64,000 nucleotides of DNA from an uncultured Pelagibacteraceae bacterium (GCA_902590505.1 CACIWZ010000001.1:62001-126000), one strand, 5' to 3'. Shown: positions 24,111-35,018, numbered from the stretch's first letter. Numbers and translations are program-made. Notes: generated by a model from the letters alone, not told the origin.

Positions 24111-26165
24111 ATGGCAGAATTTTTATTGGAATTATATAGTGAAGAAATTCCACCACAATTACAAATAGCAGCAAGATCTCAAATAAAACAATTAGTTGAA
24201 AACTCTTTGAAAGAAGACAACGTAAAGTATAAAGAATTATCAGTTTACTCCTCACCAACAAGATTAACACTTCATATTAAAGACCTTAATGAAAAAATTA
24301 AATTAGAGGCTCAAGAAATTAAAGGACCTAAGGTAGACTCTCCTGATCAAGTGATCCAAGGTTTTCTACGAGCCAAAAATGTTTCTGAGAAAGACTTAAC
24401 TGAAAAAGATACTAGCAAGGGAAAATTTTATTTTATCAAAACAAAATCTCAATCAATCTTTGTTGAAGATATATTAATCAAGGTTATTCCAAAAGCCATA
24501 AGATCGATTAGTTGGAAAAAATCAATGAAATGGTCAGATCATGATTTGATGTGGGGAAGACCTCTCAGATCAATTTTTGCAAAGTATAACAATAAAAAAC
24601 TACCATTTAAATATGAACATCTAGAATCAAAAGACGAGATAATTATTGAACAGGATTTAGTAACTAAAACAAGAAAAATCAAAGATTTTAAAGATTACTT
24701 ATCGTTTTTAAAAAGCAATAAAATTATTGTTGATCACAATGAACGAGAGGAGATCATTCTTAAAAAGATCTATTCATTTTCTCAATCAAAACAATATAAA
24801 GAAACCTTAAATCCAAAACTATTAGAAGAAGTCGTTAACATAGTAGAAAATCCAAATTTACTTCATATAAGTTTTAACAAAGATTATCTAGAAATACCTA
24901 AAGAAATTATAATTTCTACTTTAGAGAAACATCAAAGATATTTTCCAATATTTGATAGCAGATATCGTTTAACTAATTATTTTTTTGCTGTAGCTAATAA
25001 AAAAGACGAAAACAAATTAATTACTCAAGGGAATAAAAGAGTTGTAGAGGCAAGACTAGCGGATGCTAAATTTTTCTGGGATAAAGATAGATCAAAAAAT
25101 TTGATAAAACAAATAGCTAATCTGAGGTCAGTAACTTTCTATGAAAAATTAGGAACTATTTATGACAAAACTCAAAGATTAAGATTATTGGCTGGTCTAT
25201 TATCTGATGATTTAAATATTAATAAAGAAAAAGTTCAAGTTGCTGCATCAATTTCTAAATCTGATTTATGTTCAGACTTAGTTGGAGAATATCCTGAGCT
25301 TCAAGGTGTTATGGGAAAATATTTTGCTTTGGAACAAGGTTTTGAAAAAGATGTAGCTAATTCAGTAAGTGATCATTATTTGCCAACAGGACTCACATCG
25401 GTGCTACCCAAGAAGCCTTTCAGCTATTCTATTTCAATTGTAGACAAGATAGATACACTAGTTGGCTTTTTTGTCATTGAGGAAAAACCTACTAGTTCAA
25501 AAGATCCGTTCGCTTTAAGACGAGCCGCTATAGGATTACTTAGAATAATTATTGAAAATAAACTATCTTTTAAACTAAGAGATTTAATTAGTTATGCTAT
25601 AAGGCTTTACCAAGAGCAAGGAGTCGAAATTAAAAATGAGAAAACAGAGCAACAACTCTTAGAATTTATAAAAGAAAGAATGAGAAACGTTTTAAAATTA
25701 AAAAATATTAAAACTGATATTATTGAAGCATCAATCAGTTCTCATTCTGGAGATAATTTCTTAGATCTATACGCGAAAACTATTTTAATTCATAAATATA
25801 AAAATAAAGACGTCGGAATTAATGCAATTAGCTCTTATAAAAGAGCTTCAAGTATTTTAGATAAAGCTGGAAAAGGATACACTGGTAGACCCGATGCTAT
25901 ATTATTTAGAAAAGATGAAGAAAAAATACTTCATGAGAAAATAAATGAGATTCGTAAAGCTTTCACAGTTAAAGATGATAATAAAAACTATGAAAGCTTG
26001 TTAATAAAGCTTTCCGACACTAAAGAGTCAACAGATAATTTTTTTGACAATGTAGTAGTAAATGATGAAAATCAAAATATTAAAAACAATCGATTAGAGT
26101 TGCTAAAAATGTTCTGTAATACTTTTGATAGCTTTATTGATTTTTCAAAATTAGAGGGTCTTTGA
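24111..26165 (+). CDS. glyS: Glycyl-tRNA synthetase beta subunit
   Basis: MAEFLLELYSEEIPPQ; KHQRYFPIF; DPFALRRAAIGLLRII. Confidence 0.97.
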   Translation: MAEFLLELYSEEIPPQLQIAARSQIKQLVENSLKEDNVKYKELSVYSSPTRLTLHIKDLNEKIKLEAQEIKGPKVDSPDQVIQGFLRAKNVSEKDLTEKDTSKGKFYFIKTKSQSIFVEDILIKVIPKAIRSISWKKSMKWSDHDLMWGRPLRSIFAKYNNKKLPFKYEHLESKDEIIIEQDLVTKTRKIKDFKDYLSFLKSNKIIVDHNEREEIILKKIYSFSQSKQYKETLNPKLLEEVVNIVENPNLLHISFNKDYLEIPKEIIISTLEKHQRYFPIFDSRYRLTNYFFAVANKKDENKLITQGNKRVVEARLADAKFFWDKDRSKNLIKQIANLRSVTFYEKLGTIYDKTQRLRLLAGLLSDDLNINKEKVQVAASISKSDLCSDLVGEYPELQGVMGKYFALEQGFEKDVANSVSDHYLPTGLTSVLPKKPFSYSISIVDKIDTLVGFFVIEEKPTSSKDPFALRRAAIGLLRIIIENKLSFKLRDLISYAIRLYQEQGVEIKNEKTEQQLLEFIKERMRNVLKLKNIKTDIIEASISSHSGDNFLDLYAKTILIHKYKNKDVGINAISSYKRASSILDKAGKGYTGRPDAILFRKDEEKILHEKINEIRKAFTVKDDNKNYESLLIKLSDTKESTDNFFDNVVVNDENQNIKNNRLELLKMFCNTFDSFIDFSKLEGL

Positions 26166-28825
26166 TGGTAAAAGTAGTATTTAGTTTTGATGATAAATCT
26201 GCCAAAAAATTGAAGAATAAAAAAAATATTTTAGGTGGAAAAGGAGCAAACCTTGGTGAGATGGGTAGATTAGGTTTACCTGTCCCCCCCGGATTTACTA
26301 TTACAACAGATGTTTGCGATCTTTTTTATAAAAATAAAAAAAAATTACCTAATAAAGTAATACAAAATATTGAGTTAGAAATTAAAAATATTGAAAAGAA
26401 AACTAAAAAAAAATTCGGCGATCTTAAGAATCCATTACTAGTATCAGTTAGATCAGGGGCGAGAATTTCCATGCCTGGAATGATGGACACAATTTTAAAT
26501 CTTGGACTTAATGATAAAACAGTAGAATCTTTAAAAAAGAAAACATCAAACGGAAGATTTGCTAAAGATAGCTACAGAAGATTTATACAGATGTATAGCA
26601 ACGTAGTTTTGGGTGTTGAGGGGCATTTGTTCGAAGAGTTAATTGATAATTACAAGTTAACCAAAGGGGTTTTGCTGGACACAGATCTAGATGAAAGTGA
26701 TTGGGATGGATTAATTACTAATTTTAAAAACCTAGTAAAAAAAGAAAAAAAAATTAATTTTCCTCAAGATGTTAAAGAACAATTATTGGGGGCAATCAAC
26801 GCTGTATTTTTATCTTGGGATAGCCAAAGAGCAAAAACCTATAGAAAATTAAATCAAATCCCTGATCATTGGGGAACAGCTGTAAATGTTCAAGCTATGG
26901 TTTTTGGAAACATGGGTATCGATTGCTCAACAGGTGTTGCCTTTACAAGAAACCCTTCGACAGGAGAAAATTCTTTTTTTGGAGAATTTTTAATCAATGC
27001 ACAAGGTGAAGATGTTGTAGCAGGAACAAGAACTCCTCAATATATCACTACAAAAGCAAAAAAAGACTCAGGATCTAAAGAACCTTCAATGGAAGAGGCT
27101 ATGCCTAAAGTTTACAAAGAACTTGCAAAAGTATTTCTTAAGTTAGAAAGGCATTATAAAGATATGCAAGACATCGAGTTTACAGTTGAAAATAATAAAC
27201 TTTGGATGTTGCAAACAAGATCTGGAAAAAGAACAGCCAAAGCTGCAATTAAAATTGCAGTGGATATGGTTAAAGAGAAATTAATTTCAAAAAAAGAAGC
27301 TATAAAAAGAATTGATCCAAATACTTTAGATACTTTACTACATCCTACTCTAGACGATAAAGTTGAGAAAGAGGTAATTGCCTCGGGTTTGCCGGCATCT
27401 CCAGGAGCTGCAAGTGGTAAAGTTGTTTTCACTGCTGATGAAGCAGAGAAATTAAACGGGATGATGCAAGATACAATATTAGTGAGGTTAGAAACTTCAC
27501 CAGAAGATATACATGGAATGCATGCAGCTAAAGGAATTCTCACTGCAAGAGGTGGCATGACTAGTCATGCTGCGGTTGTTGCAAGAGGAATGGGAAGACC
27601 GTGTGTTTCTGGTTCAAGTGAAATTACAATCGATTATGAATTAAAACAATTTAAAGCTGGTGATGTGATTATTAAAGAGGGAGATATTGTTACTATAGAT
27701 GGTGGAAGTGGAAAAGTAATGAAAGGACTAGTTCCTACTGTTCAACCCGAAATATCTGGATATTTCTCCACGATAATGAAATGGGCTGATGAGTTTAGAA
27801 AATTAAAAGTAAGAACAAATGCTGAAACAGAGGCAGATAGCAAAACAGCTAGAGAGTTCGGTGCTGAAGGAATTGGCTTATGTAGAACAGAACATATGTT
27901 TTTTGATGAAGAAAGAATTTTATCTGTTAGACAAATGATTTTGTCTAAATCAAAAGAGGATAGAAATAGCGCGCTAGATAAACTTCTCCCTCATCAAAAA
28001 GAAGACTTTAAAAAAATATTTAAAATCATGTCAGGTTTACCCGTTACAGTAAGATTATTAGATCCACCACTTCATGAGTTTCTACCAAAAGCTGATAAAG
28101 ACATCGAGGAAGTAGCAAGATCCTTAAATTTATCAGCGAAAGAAGTTAAAGATAGAATGGCAGAACTTCATGAGGAAAATCCTATGCTTGGGCATAGAGG
28201 ATGTAGACTAGGTATTTCCTTCCCAGAGATTTACGAGATGCAATGTAGAGCAATATTTGAAGCGATAGTTGAATTAAAAAAACAAAAAGTAAAAGCAGCT
28301 TTTGTAGAAATAATGATACCGTTAGTTTCAACAGAGTCTGAATTAAAAATTTTAAGAGCTTTAGTTAATAAAATTGCTAAAGAAATAGAAAAAGAAAATA
28401 AATTTAAACTTGAGTATATGGTAGGAACCATGATTGAATTGCCACGTGCTGCTTTACAAGCGAAGTCCATCTCAAAACATGCTGACTTTTTCAGTTTTGG
28501 AACAAATGATTTAACACAAACAACCTTTGGGATAAGCCGGGATGACTCAGGAAAATTTTTAAACGATTATATTGATAATAAAATTTTTGATATAGATCCA
28601 TTTGTAAGTATTGATCAAAATGGAGTAGGTGAACTTGTAGAAATAGCTTCTTCCAGAGGAAGAAAGACAAATAAAAATATTAAATTAGGTATTTGTGGCG
28701 AGCATGGTGGCGATCCAAAGAGTATTGAATTTTGTTCTAGAACAGGACTAAACTATGTTTCCTGCTCTCCATTTAGAGTTCCTGTTGCAAGACTTGCAGC
28801 TGCACAAGCAGAATTATCTAAATAA
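26165..28825 (+). CDS. ppdK: Pyruvate, phosphate dikinase
   Basis: GGKGANLGEMGRLGLPVPPGFTITT, GGMTSHAAVVARGMGRPCVSG, GTNDLTQTTFGISRDD; ATG 26165 overlaps the glyS stop (TGATG). Confidence 0.97.
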   Translation: MVKVVFSFDDKSAKKLKNKKNILGGKGANLGEMGRLGLPVPPGFTITTDVCDLFYKNKKKLPNKVIQNIELEIKNIEKKTKKKFGDLKNPLLVSVRSGARISMPGMMDTILNLGLNDKTVESLKKKTSNGRFAKDSYRRFIQMYSNVVLGVEGHLFEELIDNYKLTKGVLLDTDLDESDWDGLITNFKNLVKKEKKINFPQDVKEQLLGAINAVFLSWDSQRAKTYRKLNQIPDHWGTAVNVQAMVFGNMGIDCSTGVAFTRNPSTGENSFFGEFLINAQGEDVVAGTRTPQYITTKAKKDSGSKEPSMEEAMPKVYKELAKVFLKLERHYKDMQDIEFTVENNKLWMLQTRSGKRTAKAAIKIAVDMVKEKLISKKEAIKRIDPNTLDTLLHPTLDDKVEKEVIASGLPASPGAASGKVVFTADEAEKLNGMMQDTILVRLETSPEDIHGMHAAKGILTARGGMTSHAAVVARGMGRPCVSGSSEITIDYELKQFKAGDVIIKEGDIVTIDGGSGKVMKGLVPTVQPEISGYFSTIMKWADEFRKLKVRTNAETEADSKTAREFGAEGIGLCRTEHMFFDEERILSVRQMILSKSKEDRNSALDKLLPHQKEDFKKIFKIMSGLPVTVRLLDPPLHEFLPKADKDIEEVARSLNLSAKEVKDRMAELHEENPMLGHRGCRLGISFPEIYEMQCRAIFEAIVELKKQKVKAAFVEIMIPLVSTESELKILRALVNKIAKEIEKENKFKLEYMVGTMIELPRAALQAKSISKHADFFSFGTNDLTQTTFGISRDDSGKFLNDYIDNKIFDIDPFVSIDQNGVGELVEIASSRGRKTNKNIKLGICGEHGGDPKSIEFCSRTGLNYVSCSPFRVPVARLAAAQAELSK

Positions 28826-29644
28826 TAAGGTAGTATCAAATGATCTGGTACTATGAGTAATTGCACCAACTGAAATTCTATTTACACCCGTTTTAGATAT
28901 TTGTTTAATATTATTTAAAGTAGCATTTCCAGAATACTCTGTTTCATATTTATTTTTACAAAGTTTTAAACAATATTTTAATTGCGAAGATTTCATATTA
29001 TCAAAAAGTATTCTTTTAAATTTTAAGCCTAAAATTTGTTTAAGTTGATTTACATTTTCAACTTCAACTGTAACAATTTTTTTTGTTTTTATAGCTTTCT
29101 CAACTAATTCCCTAAGACTATTAGATGCACTTATATGATTGTCTTTAATAAGAATTTCGTCGCTTAAATTATATCTATGATTATGACCACCGCCTTTTTT
29201 GACAGCATATTTTTCAAGTGTTCTCAAATTAGGTGTTGTTTTTCTTGTACAGCAAATCTTAGTTTTTTTACTAATTTTTTTTACGAATTGATTAGTGATT
29301 GTTGCGATACCTGAGGCATGATTAAGAAAGTTTAAAGCAGTTCTCTCTGCAGTTAAGATCGTTTTCGTTTTAGCTTTTATATAAGCAATTACTTTATTTT
29401 TTTTTATTTTTTTTCCATCAGAGACTTTCTTTGTAAAAACAGTTTCTCTTCCAATTAATTTAAAAGCTGTTTTACAAAACTCTAAACCAGCTATTACACC
29501 ATCTTGTTTAGCTATTATTCTGGCTTTAATAATTTTATTTTTTTCACTTACGATGTTTGTAGTGATATCACCTTTGGGCTTCAGGTCCTCCTCCAGAGCC
29601 TTTCTTACAACTGATTTAATATAAAATTGATTTAATACTTGCAC
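28814..29644 (-). CDS. nadC: Nicotinate-nucleotide pyrophosphorylase
   Basis: EDLKPKGDITTNIV, AERTALNFLNHASGIAT, CTRKTTPNLRTLEKYAVKKGGGHNHR. Confidence 0.96.
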   Translation of the reverse strand: MQVLNQFYIKSVVRKALEEDLKPKGDITTNIVSEKNKIIKARIIAKQDGVIAGLEFCKTAFKLIGRETVFTKKVSDGKKIKKNKVIAYIKAKTKTILTAERTALNFLNHASGIATITNQFVKKISKKTKICCTRKTTPNLRTLEKYAVKKGGGHNHRYNLSDEILIKDNHISASNSLRELVEKAIKTKKIVTVEVENVNQLKQILGLKFKRILFDNMKSSQLKYCLKLCKNKYETEYSGNATLNNIKQISKTGVNRISVGAITHSTRSFDTTLLFR

Positions 29645-29648
29645 TGAT

Positions 29649-30638
29649 CTAACGACCGATCTCGGTCATTCTGATTACAGACTTTCTCGCGGCCTCTATA
29701 GTTTTACTATCTAAAATTATCTCGTTAGTTTCATTTTCTAAACAATCTAATATTTTTTTTAAATTAATTTTTTTCATATAAGGACATAAATTACATGGCT
29801 TAATAAAAGATACTTTAGGATTATCAGCTTCTACATTGTCACTCATTGAACATTCTGTAACTAACATAACTTTTTTAGGTTGTTTATTTTTTACATAATC
29901 AATCATTCCAGACGTTGATCCTGCAAAATCAGAAGCAGCAATTACATCTGGCGGACATTCAGGATGAGCTATTATTTTAATTCCAGGATTTTGGGATTTG
30001 ATTTCTTCAATTTCTTTTCCTGTAAATTGTTCATGCACTATACAAGTTCCTTTCCAAGAAATTATTTTGACCTTTGTATTTTTTGCTACATAGTCTGCTA
30101 AATATTGGTCAGGTAGAAAAATTACTTTATCTACATTTAAAGACTCAACTACTTTTACTGCGTTAGCTGAAGTGCAACAAACATCGGTTTCTGCTTTAAC
30201 GTCTGCAGAAGTATTAACGTAAGATACAACAGGGACACCTGGAAACTTTTGTTTTAGTAATTTTACATCTTCACCTGTGATAGAATTAGACAAAGAACAG
30301 CCCGCTTGCATGTCAGGAATGAACACTTTTTTTTCTGGACACATTAATTTTGCTGTTTCTGCCATAAAGTGTACCCCACACATAACAATTTTATCAGCTT
30401 TTGTTTTAGACGCCTCTACTGCTAACGCTAATGAGTCAGCAGATATATCCGCTACACCATGGTAAATTTCCGGAGTTTGATAGTTATGAGCAAGTATAAT
30501 TGCATTCTTCTCTTTTTTAATTTTATTTATTCTCTCTATTAATGGAGCATGAATTTTCCATTCAGCTTCAGGAATGAATTTTGAGATTTTCTTATAAATC
30601 TCTTGCGTAGGGCTCAGATTTTGTTGTTGTACAGACAT
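29649..30638 (-). CDS. nadA: Quinolinate synthase A
   Basis: AHNYQTPEIYHGVADISADSLALA, GVHFMAETAKLM, AHPECPPDV. Confidence 0.96.
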   Translation of the reverse strand: MSVQQQNLSPTQEIYKKISKFIPEAEWKIHAPLIERINKIKKEKNAIILAHNYQTPEIYHGVADISADSLALAVEASKTKADKIVMCGVHFMAETAKLMCPEKKVFIPDMQAGCSLSNSITGEDVKLLKQKFPGVPVVSYVNTSADVKAETDVCCTSANAVKVVESLNVDKVIFLPDQYLADYVAKNTKVKIISWKGTCIVHEQFTGKEIEEIKSQNPGIKIIAHPECPPDVIAASDFAGSTSGMIDYVKNKQPKKVMLVTECSMSDNVEADNPKVSFIKPCNLCPYMKKINLKKILDCLENETNEIILDSKTIEAARKSVIRMTEIGR

Positions 30639-30699
30639 ACTAATTCCAATTTACCAACTTGAGATTAAATTGTCATTCATTTATTGTCGCATTATTATT

Positions 30700-30783
30700 G
30701 CGGTCGTGCTGAAATTGGTAGACAGGCACGCTTGAGGGGCGTGTGGGTTTCCCGTGAGAGTTCGAGTCTCTCCGACCGCACCA
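30700..30783 (+). tRNA. tRNA-Leu (anticodon GAG)
   Basis: Acceptor GCGGTCG/CGACCGC, long variable arm, anticodon loop TTGAGGG, GTTCGAGTCTC T-arm, encoded CCA. Confidence 0.95.
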
Positions 30784-30794
30784 AAAATGACTTT

Positions 30795-30914
30795 ATGATT
30801 GAATATATAAGAAAACACAAAAGAATTATATTTATAATTTTAGTTATAGCTTTTATTGAATTGAGTGGATATGGGATACTAGCGTCGTTATCTAGGTTAC
30901 TTAACGCGTTCTAA
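30795..30914 (+). CDS. Small single-TM hypothetical protein (39 aa)
   Basis: MIEYIRKHKRIIFIILVIAFIELSGYGILASLSRLLNAF; the track ORF from 30684 runs through the tRNA, so only this shorter version is plausible. Confidence 0.4.
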   Translation: MIEYIRKHKRIIFIILVIAFIELSGYGILASLSRLLNAF

Positions 30915-31781
30915 TATTTTACATTCTTTATTATTTGCTAATAATTTTTTATTTATAAAATCTTCAAGATTAGGCTCGATAACTTTAATTAATCCAAAGG
31001 CGTACGGCTGATCAATTAGTATTTTTCCAATTTTAATATTATTAAAAGTAATTTCATCACCGATATTTAATCTTTCAATTGATGATATGGGTAATAATCT
31101 TTTTCTAAGTTTATTTTTTAATTTCATCCTTGCAGTGTTTTCTTGTCCTACAAAACATCCTTTTTTAAAATCTATGGCTTGAAGCGTCTCAAAGTTTGCT
31201 TCTAAACCAAACAATTGATCTTTTAAATTGATTAATCCTTTTTCAGGTATTCCTAATTTATGTGCAAGAGAATAATACTCTTTATCATCGACAATATTAA
31301 GACTTAACTTTTTAATTGTTAAGTAAAGTTTTTCAAGATTTGAAATTATTCTTGCTCCTAATTCTTTATTTCTTGGATCTAAAAAAATAGGTGTGTCCCT
31401 AAACGTAATAGTATTTTCATTTGATTTTAATTCTTCTTGTAATTCTTTGAATTTTGTCTCATTTATTACTCCAATAACGAATTTAGAAGAAAAGTCTTCA
31501 ATTTCAACTTTTGATCTTAGTTTGTACTTTGATAAATCTTTAATTAGCTCCCCAGTGGAGTTCTCGCTACAGTCTAATAAATATCCTTTATTACTCTGAA
31601 TTATAAAAAATTCATTTAAATATTTTCCTTGAGGAGTTAACAAGGCAGCAAAAACTGAATTTTTATAAGAAACCTTATTTATATCATTCGTTATTATATT
31701 TTGAAGAAAATCTTTAGCATCTTCTCCACTTACTAAGATTACACCTCTTTTTTCTAAAATTACAACTTGATCTTTTTTCAT
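30897..31781 (-). CDS. ygfZ: Folate-binding protein YgfZ / GcvT-like (Fe-S cluster maintenance)
   Basis: GEDAKDFLQNIITNDI, FKKGCFVGQENTARMK (YgfZ KGCYxGQE-type motif). Confidence 0.88.
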   Translation of the reverse strand: MKKDQVVILEKRGVILVSGEDAKDFLQNIITNDINKVSYKNSVFAALLTPQGKYLNEFFIIQSNKGYLLDCSENSTGELIKDLSKYKLRSKVEIEDFSSKFVIGVINETKFKELQEELKSNENTITFRDTPIFLDPRNKELGARIISNLEKLYLTIKKLSLNIVDDKEYYSLAHKLGIPEKGLINLKDQLFGLEANFETLQAIDFKKGCFVGQENTARMKLKNKLRKRLLPISSIERLNIGDEITFNNIKIGKILIDQPYAFGLIKVIEPNLEDFINKKLLANNKECKILERVK

Positions 31782-31817
31782 AATTGTTACTTATACATTA
31801 TACTATATATAAAAAAC

Positions 31818-33131
31818 ATGTCTGATAATTATAGTCTTATTATTAAAAATGGTTCCTGTTATATCGATGGGAAATTAATTAAATCTGATATCGGTTTGCA
31901 TGAAAATAAGATTAAAAAAATAGGAAATATAGAGAAAAATAATTCTAAAGTTTACGACGCAACTGACAAAGTAGTTTTGCCAGGGATCATTGACACCCAA
32001 GTACATTTTAGAGAACCTGGATCTACCGATGCAGAAGATTTAGAGAGTGGAAGTAGAGCTGCAGTTCTTGGCGGCGTAACTTCTTTGTTTGAAATGCCAA
32101 ATACCAATCCTCCAACAGCAAATTTAGTAGAGTTTGAAAAAAAATTAAAAGCCGCAAAAAATAGAATGCATAGTAATTATGCATTTTATTTTGGAGCAAC
32201 TCCGCAAAATACTGAACAACTTGCACAACTTAAAAACGTTGAAGGTTGTTGTGGAGTTAAACTTTTTGCAGGATCTTCAACAGGCAACCTGTTAGTAGAC
32301 AAAGAGGCGGATATCGAAAAAGTGATTTCTAGTAGTGACAGGATAGTTTCAATTCATTCTGAAGATGAAGATATTATTAAACTTAGAAAAAAATTTATTA
32401 AACAAGGAGATGTTCACTCTCATCCTGAATGGAGAAATGTAGAATGCGCAATGTCCTCAACTCGTAGGGTTGTAAAAATTGCAGAGAGATATAATAAAAA
32501 AATTCATGTCTTACATGTCACTACCAAAGAAGAGGTGGATTTTTTAGCTATGCATAAAAAAAATGTTACCTTTGAAACTACTCCTCAACATTTAACTTTG
32601 TATGCCCCAGATTGTTACGATAAATTAGGCACTTACGCTCAAATGAACCCGCCCTTAAGATCAAAAGATCATTACGATCGCTTGTGGGTTGCTATAAAAA
32701 ATAATGTTGTAGATGTCCTTGGGTCAGATCATGCTCCGCATTTAAAAATAAATAAAGACAAAGAATATCCAAATACTCCATCAGGAATGCCAGGTGTTCA
32801 AACAATTTTCCCAGTTATGATTGACCATGTTAACAATGGAAAACTAAAATTAAATCAACTTATAAATTTGATGTGTGAAAACCCGTGTAAAATCTTTGGA
32901 ATTAAAAATAAAGGTTTTATAAAAGAAGGTTTTGATGCAGATTTGACGATAGTTGATATGGATAAAGAAGTTACTATAAAGAATGAAATGATTGCTAGCA
33001 AATGTGGATGGACGCCATTTCACAATTATAAAGTAAAAGGTTTCCCTGTAGGTACAATAGTAAACGGTATTTTAGTAATGTCCGAGGGAAAAATATTAGT
33101 TGAGTCTAAAGGGCGACCTTTAAAGTTTTAG
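31818..33131 (+). CDS. pyrC: Dihydroorotase (class I, amidohydrolase)
   Basis: DTQVHFREPGSTDAEDLESGSRAAVLGGVTSLFEMPNT, LGSDHAPH; start set at MSDNYSL rather than 31767. Confidence 0.87.
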   Translation: MSDNYSLIIKNGSCYIDGKLIKSDIGLHENKIKKIGNIEKNNSKVYDATDKVVLPGIIDTQVHFREPGSTDAEDLESGSRAAVLGGVTSLFEMPNTNPPTANLVEFEKKLKAAKNRMHSNYAFYFGATPQNTEQLAQLKNVEGCCGVKLFAGSSTGNLLVDKEADIEKVISSSDRIVSIHSEDEDIIKLRKKFIKQGDVHSHPEWRNVECAMSSTRRVVKIAERYNKKIHVLHVTTKEEVDFLAMHKKNVTFETTPQHLTLYAPDCYDKLGTYAQMNPPLRSKDHYDRLWVAIKNNVVDVLGSDHAPHLKINKDKEYPNTPSGMPGVQTIFPVMIDHVNNGKLKLNQLINLMCENPCKIFGIKNKGFIKEGFDADLTIVDMDKEVTIKNEMIASKCGWTPFHNYKVKGFPVGTIVNGILVMSEGKILVESKGRPLKF

Positions 33132-35018
33132 AATATTATTATCTTTTAAGTCTTGTTTTATTTCATCTAAAATAGCAGGATCATCTATAGTTGCTGGCAT
33201 TTTATAAGGTTCATTATCTGCAATTTTTCTAACAGTTCCTCTAAGCACTTTTCCTGATCTAGTTTTAGGCAATCTCTTTACCACAATAGCTATTTTGAAT
33301 GCCGCAACGGGACCAACTTTTTCTCTAACCATTTTTACGCATTCGCTAATAATATCTTTTTTATCTTTAGTTACTCCTGCTTTAAGCGCTAGCAATCCAA
33401 TAGGTATTTGACCTTTAAGTTTATCAGCTATTCCTATCACTGCGCACTCTGCAACATTTGGATGTTCTGCTAAAACTTCCTCAATAGCTCCGGTAGATAA
33501 TCTATGACCTGCAACATTAATTATGTCGTCGGTTCTAGACATGATCCAAACATAACCATCTTCATCAATGTGTCCCGCGTCGTAAGTTTGATAATATCCC
33601 GGGTAAGTAGTCATATAATTCTCCTTATATCTTTTATCCGCTCCCCAAAGAGTTGGAAAAGTTCCTGGCGGAAGAGGAAGCTTGACAACAATATCACCCA
33701 TCTTTCCTGGACCTACTTCTTTACCCTCAGAATTTAGAACTTTTAAATCATAACCTGGTACCGGTTTAAAAGCTGATCCGTATTTTACAGGAAAATTTTC
33801 TATTCCTGTACAACTTGATGTTATTGCCCAACTTGTTTCAGTTTGCCACCAATGATCGATTACAGGTGAGTTAGAAAGTTTTTCAAACCATTTTATTGTA
33901 TCAGGGTCGGCTCTCTCACCAGCAAGAAATAGTTTATCAAACTTACTTAAATCATATTTTTTAAAAAATTCTCCGTTAGGATCCTCTTTTTTTATAGCTC
34001 TAATAGCTGTTGGTGCAGTAAAAAGAGATTTTACTTTATGCTCTGAAATTACTCTCCAAAAAACTCCTGCATCAGGAGTTCCCACCGGTTTTCCCTCAAA
34101 CAAAACTGTCGTGCAACCATAAAATAATGGACCATATACTATATAGGAGTGTCCAACTATCCAACCAATATCACTAGCAGACCACCATACGTCCTCTGGT
34201 TTGATATTATAAATGTTTTTCATAGTCCATTTTAATGCAACTATATGTCCTCCTATATCACGAACTATTCCTTTGGGAAGACCCGTAGTTCCTGATGTGT
34301 AAAGAATATAGGCGTAGTCATTTGCATTCATTTTTTCACAATCTGCAGGCTTAACATCTTTGTGAGCATCATCCCAGGTAATATCAATCGCAGGATTTAA
34401 TTCTGCTTTATCTTTTTCTCTTTGAAAAATTATACACTTTTTAATTTTATGATTAGCTAATTCTAATGCTTTATTAACTAAAGGTTTATAATGAACAGTT
34501 CGCCCAGGTTCATAGCCGCAAGAGGCGGTAACAAGTATTTTAGCTTTAGAGTCATCAATCCTGCTTGCTAGTTCGTTTGCTGCAAAGCCCCCGAATACAA
34601 CGGAGTGGACTGCACCTATTCTTCCACAGGCAAGCATAGCTATTACTGCCTCTGGTATCATAGGCATATAGATTATAACCCTATCTCCTTTACTTACGCC
34701 TTGTTTTTTTAAAGCTCCAGCAAATAAAGCGACTTTTTCTTTCAACTTATTATAAGTTATATTCTTTTTTGCACCTGTTATGGGACTATCATAAATAATC
34801 GCAATCTTGTCGCCTTTACCTTGTTCGACATGGAGATCTAAAGCGTTATAACATGTATTTGTTACCCCGTCTTCGAACCACTTGTAAAACGGAGGATTTT
34901 GGGAATTTAAAATTTTTGTGGGTTTTTTGTACCAAAATATATCATTAGAGATTTCTTTCCAAAAATCCTCTCGATTTTTGATAGATTCTTGGTAAATTTC
35001 TTTATATTTTTGAGTCAA
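33120..35018 (-). CDS. prpE: Propionyl-CoA/acetyl-CoA synthetase (PrpE-like)
   Basis: AMP-binding motif YILYTSGTTGLPKGIVRD, WWQTETSWAI, KTRSGKVLRGTVRKIAD. Confidence 0.85.
   Translation of the reverse strand: MTQKYKEIYQESIKNREDFWKEISNDIFWYKKPTKILNSQNPPFYKWFEDGVTNTCYNALDLHVEQGKGDKIAIIYDSPITGAKKNITYNKLKEKVALFAGALKKQGVSKGDRVIIYMPMIPEAVIAMLACGRIGAVHSVVFGGFAANELASRIDDSKAKILVTASCGYEPGRTVHYKPLVNKALELANHKIKKCIIFQREKDKAELNPAIDITWDDAHKDVKPADCEKMNANDYAYILYTSGTTGLPKGIVRDIGGHIVALKWTMKNIYNIKPEDVWWSASDIGWIVGHSYIVYGPLFYGCTTVLFEGKPVGTPDAGVFWRVISEHKVKSLFTAPTAIRAIKKEDPNGEFFKKYDLSKFDKLFLAGERADPDTIKWFEKLSNSPVIDHWWQTETSWAITSSCTGIENFPVKYGSAFKPVPGYDLKVLNSEGKEVGPGKMGDIVVKLPLPPGTFPTLWGADKRYKENYMTTYPGYYQTYDAGHIDEDGYVWIMSRTDDIINVAGHRLSTGAIEEVLAEHPNVAECAVIGIADKLKGQIPIGLLALKAGVTKDKKDIISECVKMVREKVGPVAAFKIAIVVKRLPKTRSGKVLRGTVRKIADNEPYKMPATIDDPAILDEIKQDLKDNNILKL

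Noticed and set aside
27154-27558. 134-aa minus-strand ORF inside ppdK
   Set aside because: Antisense shadow of conserved PPDK coding sequence; no recognisable domain.
30684-30914. 76-aa ORF on the track
   Set aside because: Its first half is the tRNA-Leu gene; only the shorter ORF from 30795 is plausible.
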